From Anisus vortex (lineage: Eukaryota; Mollusca; Gastropoda; Planorbidae): a stretch of DNA of 64,000 nucleotides. The notes beneath the pieces were generated by a model. The model was not told the origin of the DNA. It did not search any database and worked only from the letters and a program-made list of their open reading frames with translations. Location: positions 33,175,299 to 33,239,298 of the forward strand of contig OX421498.1 of NCBI GenBank assembly GCA_949126835.1, read 5' to 3'. A program made the translations under genes and the position numbers. This document shows, in pieces, positions 1 through 9,700 of this stretch (positions within the stretch are counted from its first letter, which is position 1; each line of letters begins with the position of its first letter).

Positions 1-469
1 AGAAGTCAAAGAGAACCTTGTGTAAACTTAAACAGTGGGGAGAAACTTTTTAAAGATTAGAAATCCCCCAGCAAAGGAAGGTTTTTTAACAGGATGAAAG
101 TATTTATCAGCAAGAGTGTTCATTACTACTATAAAAATGAAATGCAGTAAGAATTTAAAAAAATATCCATTATATTAAAAACAATAACACAGGACAATAA
201 TACTATTTTAATTTAGACTTCAGCCAGGAAGAATCATTTTAAGAATCTGAGATGTATGTGTTAAAACAATTATATAGTCACTAAAATGAAATCAAAGGGG
301 GTCAACTGCAGTAAAATGCAAAGAAATTGAGACTAATTTCATGTACAATAATTATCTCCCTTTCAAAAAGTGAATTTTGCTGTCAATACTGCTTGTAAAG
401 CAGATTTCACCATGTGTGAGCAGCACAATGCATGAAATGACCACCTTAACTTTTAACCAACTGATGTCA

Positions 470-605
470 GGTTTAAATCAGAGCTGATTAGACTCATGGA
501 GGTCCTTGCGACCCAGGTTTAAATGCATTATCAAGATTGGAACACAAGAGCTTCAGAGAGGCGTTCAACTGCTCAGCCACTAGCCCTCCCCCAATTATTA
601 AATTT
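470..605 (-). repeat. Possible tRNA-derived SINE head, degraded
   Basis: Read on the minus strand, this stretch has a tRNA-like look: an A-box-like GTGGCTGAGCAGTTGAACGC followed about 30 bp later by a weak B-box-like TGTTCCAATC. It lies downstream of the last visible ankyrin exon. It could instead be unrelated sequence. Confidence 0.25.
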
Positions 606-700
606 ACCATTTACTAAAGCCCTGTCAGTGTGAACCAAATCACTGATTTCAGGTATAATGTAATGTGTAATTTAAAAAAAAAATTAATAAGGTAGCTTAC

Positions 701-3700
701 TGTCTTGTAAATTGACATCAGCATTGTTCTCTAGCAGCCAATGTAAAACATTAAATGCTCCATGAAAGGATGCCTAGTAAAATAAAAAGATATACATATA
801 GATACAACAGATTTAAAATATAACTTACTATGTGTGGAAGAGAAAGAAATCTATTTTATTTTTTTTGTTTTTTTGTTACTGCATTATATTATATTATTTA
901 TATTATTTTTATGTCTAGTAATACAAATTAACATTTTTTTTAAAATACTTTTTTAAAAAGTGGTCTTATAATAAAATGATTTTTTACCAGCCCCTTTTAA
1001 GTCTGCAACTCAAAACCCAATTAAATAATTCACTTTTGAATCTTTTTCTATACTTATTAATAATTTATGCCCAATACTCCTGATTGTCAACAAAACGACT
1101 CTGGTTCTAATCATGTCGCTGACCAGCCCCTGCCCCCTGCATGCGGTTTGGGCAATGGCAGTAATAATATTCTTCTTAGTAGGAACCTCTGAAACTTATA
1201 AGAGAAAAAGGTCTTATATATTTCTTTCTTTCTTTGTAAATTCTGAGTATTATATTATAGAAAAATTTATTACTATTTTATTACTATTTTGTTTTTTCAA
1301 TCTTCTTGCCTGATTGGTTTCGTAACAGTTTTTTTAGGTTTCTAAGGTAGGACGTATAAGTGACCTAACCGACTTCTAACATTACAGACATTATTTCTAG
1401 ATAGAAGATTATTACTTCCTAGGTTCTGTAGGGCAAAAGGGATTGGCCAGCAGCAGGGTTAGAACCCAGGTCGTCATGGTGACTGTCCAGTATACTAACC
1501 TAAATTGGGTTAAAATTATTAACCATGAATATTCAATTGTAATAGTCCAATTTCAAATTTGTTCTGATTTTTTCATAACAAACCACAAGTGTACCGCAGA
1601 ATCAAATTTAGAATAAGAGGCCATCGACAGTGTACCTCACAGCTCAAGGGAGGAAAGGGAGCATGGCAAAAATTGTCCAGAACAGTTATGATAAAGTTGA
1701 AGTTAGCTTAGCTAGCAGTCTGCTAAAGTATGTCATATATAATTTCCATAGCTGGACACTTGCCTTAAGCCAAGGAAATCTTTGTCATACACAAACTCTT
1801 AAGCCTTAAGCCAAAGATGTAGGCCCTCTGTGCCTTTGATTAATTCTAAACTGTAGTAAAACACTTCAGCAAAAAATATATTTTATAATACTTGCAATAT
1901 GTGTGCTTGCTTGACCAGTCTTTTGTACTGCATCAATGCTCGTTCCTTGTTTAACTAAAAACTTCAGACAATTCAAACTGTCATGTTTGGCAGCTGTGTG
2001 GGCTGCCAGGTTGGAGCTCTTATCCTCTATCATTGTGTCACAGTCCCTGTCAACCAGAAACTTCAAAGCTTGCAAGCCTGAGAAGACACAAACAAAACAT
2101 CTACTGTAGTAGTAAGTAGTAAACCCTTAGTACTAAATTTAGTACCCATAAGGCCGGGTTCACTAGTTTCTGTGGCCACAGCATACGAGGGGATTGTGTG
2201 GCCAGCATAATGCTCAACCCCCTTTTACTTTGCCCTGAGTAATGTCAGGTACCCATCTGACTTGGGTGGACGCACTGACACCTAGCTTTCACTAGTATTT
2301 GAGCCCATGACCTTCATTACGCTAGCTGAACATTTGACGCCTTGCCACCGTGCCTCATCTTCTGGAGATGAGAAAAGGCATTCAATTTAAGAGTTGAACA
2401 TATAAATCAAATAAAAACTAACAAACATGACACTTCTACGTAGATAATCCATTATAAATCACCTATAGAGGTTAAAGATATACATGAATTTATTTTTATG
2501 AAAAATTGTTTCAATTCTGGTCCATTTTTTATGTTGTTTTTTTTCAGGCAAAAGTTGAAATAGCCCAAGTTATAGAAAGCTAAGGGGAAAGCATTGTGCT
2601 GGTCAAATGTCATCAAAAATGCCCTTGTATAAAAAAAAAAAAGTAATGGAAAAATAAATGCAAGGCAGATAAATGTTTATATTAAAATAAAAATACTTGA
2701 TTTATTTTAACCAGGTTGTAGTAAATCAAGTTTTAAAAAAAAACATTCGTTTGTTTAAAAAAAATATTTATAGAATGTCACAATACCTCCAAATTGTGCA
2801 GCATAGTGGAGTGGAGTTTTGCCTGAAGAGCATTGGCCATCTAGGTCAACTCCAGTATCAAAAAGTAGTTGCAGAATAGAAACTTGATTTCTTGAGGCAG
2901 CCAGATGTGATGGTTGCCTCCCTTTGTGGTCCAGGATTGTCAAACTGACACCTGATTTTGATCAAATCATAAACATTATGTTACGAACCTTGCCCTCTTT
3001 ACCCCAGCTATCCCTTATAGCTGACCTCTACGTTCATTGGTGGAGGCCAGTGACTGGCTAATGTGTAAACGTGTCACGAGTGGACACGGGGGTGTTTGCT
3101 TACTTTTTAAGTCGTCGAGCTGTGCAGTTGTGTTCCAGTTGTTTTGTACTTGTTTTTACTGAATTAAAGAGTTTTTGTTCATTGAAAAGCCATGTGTTTG
3201 ACTTGAGAATACCTAAGAAGTAATCTACTAACCATACCCCTAGATCAAGCCGTTACAATTGGGATCTCGTCCGAAAAGCAGTTGATGCAGTAGTCTGAAA
3301 AACTGTGAGTAACATTAACATTACATTATAATGGAGTCACCGATAACAGACTTTTCCATCTCCAAAGAAAGTAATATTCAACTGGAGTTAGCCAAGATTG
3401 AACTAGCAAAATTTGAAATGGAACTAGCTAGTAAGGAGAGGATGGAAAAAGAAAAACTAGCAATGGAAAAAGAAAAACTAGCAACAGAAACTGCAAGGGA
3501 AAAAGAAAACCTAGCTAGTAAGGAGAGGTTGGAAAAAGAAAAACTAGCAATGGAAGAAAGATTAGCCAAATTGGCTATAGAGGAAGAAAAAATGGCACAA
3601 CAGATAAAACAAGAAGCTATTACTAAACAGACTCAAATAAATGATCTCTTCAGGTACATAAAATACGTTCCCAAATTCAATGAAAATGAACCTGTTGACC

Positions 3701-6700
3701 AGTATTTTGACCGTTTTGAAAGAGTAGCTACAGACTTTCCGTTCCCAAAAGAAAAATGGGCTGTACTCGTCAGACAAGCACTCACTAAAGTCGCTAACGG
3801 CAAAGCACGAGAGGTCATAAGTTTGTTGAAAGACGAAGAGTTTGATGATTATCAATATATCAAAGAGGCCATCATTAGAAGATACGGATCTGTACCAAAA
3901 AGTCATAGAGAGATGTTTAGAAAACCCACAATAGAGAACGCCGACGACCTAATTACCCAGCAGAAAAAACTCACTGAGACATCTCAACAAATCGTGTGTC
4001 AACATTGTAAAAAAGTAGGTCACGCACGAGGAGACTGCTGGTTAACAAACAAGAAAGGTTTAAAACAACCAAACAAAGAAATCGGAGCTTCTGAGATAAG
4101 TGAAAGTATAACACTACAGCCTGCGTGTCAAAATTGTAATAAAATCGGTCACGCACGAAAAGATTGTTGGTTTCTGAAAAAGAAAGTTTCAAAGCACTCA
4201 GAACATAAAATGGGAGCTTATGATATGATTGAAGGTCAGCCAAAGCCAAAGCCTGTGTGTAAGAACTGTGATAAACTAGGTCACACACTAGAAGACTGTT
4301 GGTTTATGGAAAAAAGAAAAGATTCACAGCAAATAGAACACGTGATGGAAGCCTACTATCGTCAGCCTAATACAAAGGTAGAAACGTGTAAGGTTATCCA
4401 GTGTGCTGATGAAGGAAAGGAAAGTAAATCAGAAAGTTCACCAATGAAACAATTGTCACCTTATATAACTAAAGGCGACATAAAAGATTCACAGCAAACA
4501 GAACACGAAATGGAAGCCTACTGTTGTCAGCCTAATACAAAGGTAGAAACGTGCAAGGTTATCCAGTGTGCTGATGAACAAAAGAAAAATAACTCAGAAA
4601 GTTCTTCAATGAAAGAAATGTCACCTTTTATATCTAAAGGCTGCATATCGATCTCAGATAATAGAGAAAGCACAACAAAGGTAGAACATGTTAATGTAAA
4701 CCAGTGTGCTGATAAGAAGATAGAAACTTCATTTGACAAAAAGATAGAAACTTCATTTGAAAAGAAGATAGAAACTTCAACTCTTGACGAATTTTCGCCA
4801 TTTACATCTGAAGATAAAACTAAGCTACAAAAACCAGTTAAAATCCTAAAGGATACCGGTGAAACTATGTCCCTGAGTCTAGAGGGTAAATTATCACTCT
4901 CTGAACAAACATATACTGGACAAAAGGCACTAATAAAAGACACTGAGATGCGACATGTGGAAGTTCCGCTTCAACGCATTCATCTTAAGTCCGAACTTAT
5001 TTCCGGTCCAGTGATTGTAGGAGATAAACCTACACTTCCATTTGACGGAATCTCTGTCATAATTGGAAATGACTTAGCAAAAGGCTGTGTAAAGCCTGAA
5101 CTGATTGTGACTCAAAATTCTGAAGTCAACAATACAGAAGTAGAAGATACTGAACTGTACCCTATTTATGCCATCACCCGAGGCATGAATCAACAAGACA
5201 ATAGGGACAAGACGCCTGGAGGACCAGCCAAAAATGACAATACTCGGAGCGAAATTGACTTGGAAGCTACCTTCTTTTCCAGGTTGGTAGAACCACCTGT
5301 AGACAGCGGAGGAGATATGTTATCTCCCAGGCAGCAACTAATCCAAGAACAACAGAAAGATACAGAGCTGGAAAAGCTGCGTGAGAGTGTTGTGGCTGAG
5401 TCTGACGTCAGAGATGGCCCTGTGCAATATTTTGTACGTGGTGGAATGCTGATGAGGAGTTGGAGACCTCGCGATGCGCCGGAGGATAACTGGAGAGTGG
5501 TGGAGCAAATCGTGGTTCCGGTGAGGTACCGAGAGGACATTATTGAGGTAGCGCATGACTCGCCCTTTTCGGGTCACTTGGGGATAAACAAAACATATCA
5601 ACACATATTGACCCACTTTTATTGGCCTGGGTTGAAACGTGACGTCACCGCCTACTATAAATCGTGCGAATCATGTCAACTCACAGGCAAGCCAAACAGG
5701 ACAATACCAGTTGCGCCACTACAGCCCATCCCTGCTTTTGGCGAACCTTTCTCGCATATTATCATCGACTGCGTGGGACCCCTTCCCAAATCTAAATCAG
5801 GTCACAAATACTTGCTGACTATGATGTGTACCGCAACTAGGTATCCAGAAGCGGTGCCCCTTCGCAGTATCAACGCAGAGAAAATAGCAGAGGCGTTAAC
5901 CGAGTTTTTCACCCGGTATGGTCTACCCAAATCGGTGCAAACCGACCAAGGAACCAACTTTACTTCCAAACTTTTTCAACAAGTTCTAGATCGATTGAAG
6001 ATACCACATGGAATGTCAACGGCATACCACCCAGAAAGCCAGGGAGCGCTAGAGCGTTTCCACCAAACATTAAAGACGATGTTAAAAACTTATTGCCATG
6101 ACCATCAGAAAGATTGGGACAAAGGAGTGCCATATGTGCTCTTTGCTGCCCGTGAAGCGATACAAGAGTCCTTGGGCCCTGAACACACCGTCAGAGGTCC
6201 CTTAAAACTGCTTAAAGAAGCCTGGACAGATGAACAAACCGAGAAAAGAGGACTCATTGACTGTGTAGATAAGTCTAAAAATCGTTTGTTCAATTCTTTT
6301 GTATGTGCTAGAGACAATGTAAAACAAGCCCAGCGCAAAATGAAAACTGTTTTTGATCAAAAATCACGAGTTCGCACATTTGCGCCAGGGGAAAAAGTGT
6401 TGTTATTTCTCCCCACCAACACTCACCCCCTTTCTGCTAAATACTTCGGTCCATACGAAGTAGATTCAAAGGTCAGTGAGGTCAACTACATGATCAAACC
6501 TTATGAGGGTAGGGAAATGGTAGAAGGTAACTATTCCCCTCCAACTCACCCCATGTCACCTATTGTTGTTGAGCCGGACGAACAACACTGTGAAACTGAC
6601 CATAAATTGAGTGGGTGTAAACTAAATAACTCCACTGTGTTTGATAACATTGATGAAAAACCTAAACATTTAAAAATGTCAGAGAGCAATGTCATCAAGT

Positions 6701-9700
6701 CCATTATTCTAGAATACCCTATGTTATTCAATGATGTTCCTACTAGAACACACTTGATAGAACATGATGTCATTTTGAATGAGAATGTTTCTCCAATAAA
6801 ACAACTCCTGTATAGAGTTAACCCTAACCAGTTAGCTATTATTCAGAAAAAGATCCAATACATGTTAGATAATGATATCGTCACCCAAAGCTGTAGCTAT
6901 TGGAGTTCACCATGTCTCATAGTTCCAAAAGCAGATAAATCAGCCCGCTTTGTACTGATTACCGCAAACTAAATGCAGTAACTAAAACTGTATTGTGAAT
7001 TGTATTGATGACAAGGAAATTGGTAGACCTTGAGCACTTACACATATTTGTCTTATGTTAACTTATGTTTGAAGAAAAAAACATTATGCTATTTCTGCTA
7101 CCAAAGAATTATTAAGTTTTCTAAAGTCTATAAGATGTAATTACTTAATAATTGATATCAAGATTTTGTTGTTGTTGGATGCTCATTGTTTTTTATTTTT
7201 TTGTTGGTTGATTAAGTAAATTGACTAGTATTTTGAATAATATTCATATCTTAATGAAGATGAAATGTTTAAACTAAGAATTTATGTTGTATACAAAAAG
7301 AGTGTGCAGAGAAATTGATGACGCAATTAGGAAAATGTCACTGATATCATAGAAATTGTATTTATAAATGAATTTTCTATAAACTAGCTTCATTCTGTCA
7401 CTTACAAAGTTTAATTTCTTAAATTTAACATACATGAATGTAATTTTGATTATACTATAATTATAGTCGTAAGTTTATTAAATCTATAATGCTCATTAAT
7501 TGTCGCAACTTATTGTCGCGTAGAGATTTTTTTTTACCTTAAGAGGTGATGTGGTTAATTTGCATTAGAAAGAGAGAGTAGAATGATACTGATAGAGAGA
7601 TAGAAAAAACGTGAGAGAGAGAAGGAGAGTATTGTTTGATTTTAGGAATTGGGGTCACCAGTTATCTAATGTGTAGTTAGAAAGACGGCCAGCAGGCTTG
7701 AAATTGAAAATTAAACTGTCCTAGAGCTGAGACCGTAATTGGGTCAAGCATACACTAGTGAACAGTGGAAAACTTATGCTACAGAGATAGTATGATTTTT
7801 ATGAATGGAAAGAAATTTAATTTCAATACGGGAAGTGTCGCCGCGGTTGAGTTGATTGTCGGTTGAGTTGATTGTCGGTTGAGTTGATTGTCGGTTGAGT
7901 TGATTGTCGTTTTTATTGTTATGAAGTTATTGACCATGACAAAAGATGTCTAGTTCAGAGTTAAATGGACGTGGGTTGAGTTAACTTTAAAATAATGAAA
8001 ATTATTGCATTGTATTGATTTTTCAATGAAGAATGAGATTGTTGTTTTCTGTCTAGACTTAAGCTATGATATTTCTTGTCTTGCCAGAGTTAATCTGAAT
8101 AATGTATTACTGTATTTTAATTTTTTCCCATTTTGTTTTGACCTCGGTCATTTTGAGTGTGTATAAAAAAAAAATTGTTTTTCACGCTTCACCGAGTTTA
8201 TTATTGTACAATGACAAGGGAGAATACTGATAACTTCTAAAGTTATGCCCCTTTTATTTTGACCTAAATGGTTTATGTTAAGTTGAGTTTTTCTCTTTTT
8301 ATTAAGTTAATTCTACTATTATGCTGTTGTCAGTGTTGTGCGTTATACTTACACTGCGGTGTTTAATTAATAATGTCACACTTTCTTCCTTATGTTCTCA
8401 TAAATTTTACCCCTATTATTGTCACATACTTTTGTTTCTGTACCTTGAGATATTTGTAAAAAAAAATAAAAAATATTTAGTTTAAGATTAACAAAAATAT
8501 TTTTTTTTATCCCCGGATAATAGGGTGTTACGAACCTTGCCCTCTTTACCCCAGCTATCCCTTATAGCTGACCTCTACGTTCATTGGTGGAGGCCAGTGA
8601 CTGGCTAATGTGTAAACGTGTCACGAGTGGACACGGGGGTGTTTGCTTACTTTTTAAGTCGTCGAGCTGTGCAGTTGTGTTCCAGTTGTTTTGTACTTGT
8701 TTTTACTGAATTAAAGAGTTTTTGTTCATTGAAAAGCCATGTGTTTGACTTGAGAATACCTAAGAAGTAATCTACTAACCATACCCCTAGATCAAGCCGT
8801 TACAATTATAAACCAATCTTAGTACAATTAATTGCAAAACAAATACATTTTAATTTCATTAGAACATACAAATTACAAGTATTTATATTAGAAAAATTAA
8901 TCAATTGCTCATTAAGTCAATATATTATTTTTAGGAAACAAAATGATGGTATGAAATCACAGTTAAGTTTATCTGAATCTGTTAATTTCAAGTCCACCCA
9001 AACAAAATAAACACCTGCACAAAAGGCTTGGAAATGTCAGTTAATGTATGCTTTTCAATGGCACACAAATGCAATATAAGCTGTTTTGTGTTTTTGTATG
9101 TTGTATTTGTTAGGCAAGTGATTGCTTGGGTGGCAAATAACAATTACAAGCACAGATGATCAAAAACTTACAAACACAGATTTAAGAGTCCAAGAAAAAA
9201 ATAAAATTACAAAATTACTATCTCTCAGGGGAACTAACCTCTCTGTATGAGTGTTTTAAGTATTTTAGTTTCACCATTGAATGCAGCCAGGTGGGCTGCT
9301 GTTTGACCACTGCTGTCTTGGAGATTTAGCTCACAGTCTGGCATGGAATCCAGCAGCAGTTGAACACATTCTAAATGACCGTTGATGCAGGCATCGTGTA
9401 AAGGAATCCTTCCCATTCCACTCACAATAGTAGGGTTAGCTCCACACTTTTAAAAAAAAAGCACAAACACAATAACAACAAAAAAAGAAAATGTCACTAA
9501 ATAAAAATAAAGGATATTATGTCTCTTTATAATAAATAAACAATGCCACATTTGCAAAATAAAAAACTACACAGTCCTGTTCAGGGCAACAACTGTGACA
9601 CATAGCTTCCCAGTCACATTGGTTTTAATTGATTTAATTTGGCTATTCATTTGGTCTAACTTTAATGGAGTGAATACAACATCTTGGACTACAGTGCTAT

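Larger units (their letters stand above)
2979..8804 (+). mobile_element. LTR retrotransposon, Metaviridae (Ty3/Gypsy), GMR1-like domain order, pol truncated
   Basis: Two 279-bp direct LTRs (2979-3257 and 8526-8804) begin TGTTACGAACC and end CCGTTACA, and are flanked by a 4-bp duplication ATTA (2975-2978 and 8805-8808). Between them is one long ORF (3331-6972) with nucleocapsid, protease and integrase, and only the start of reverse transcriptase after the integrase. The integrase-before-RT order is the hallmark of the GMR1 clade; most Ty3/Gypsy elements have RT first. The remaining 1.5 kb before the 3' LTR is AT-rich with no coding domain visible. No RNase H is present, so this copy cannot be autonomous. 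It is inserted antisense in an intron of the ankyrin gene. Confidence 0.92.
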
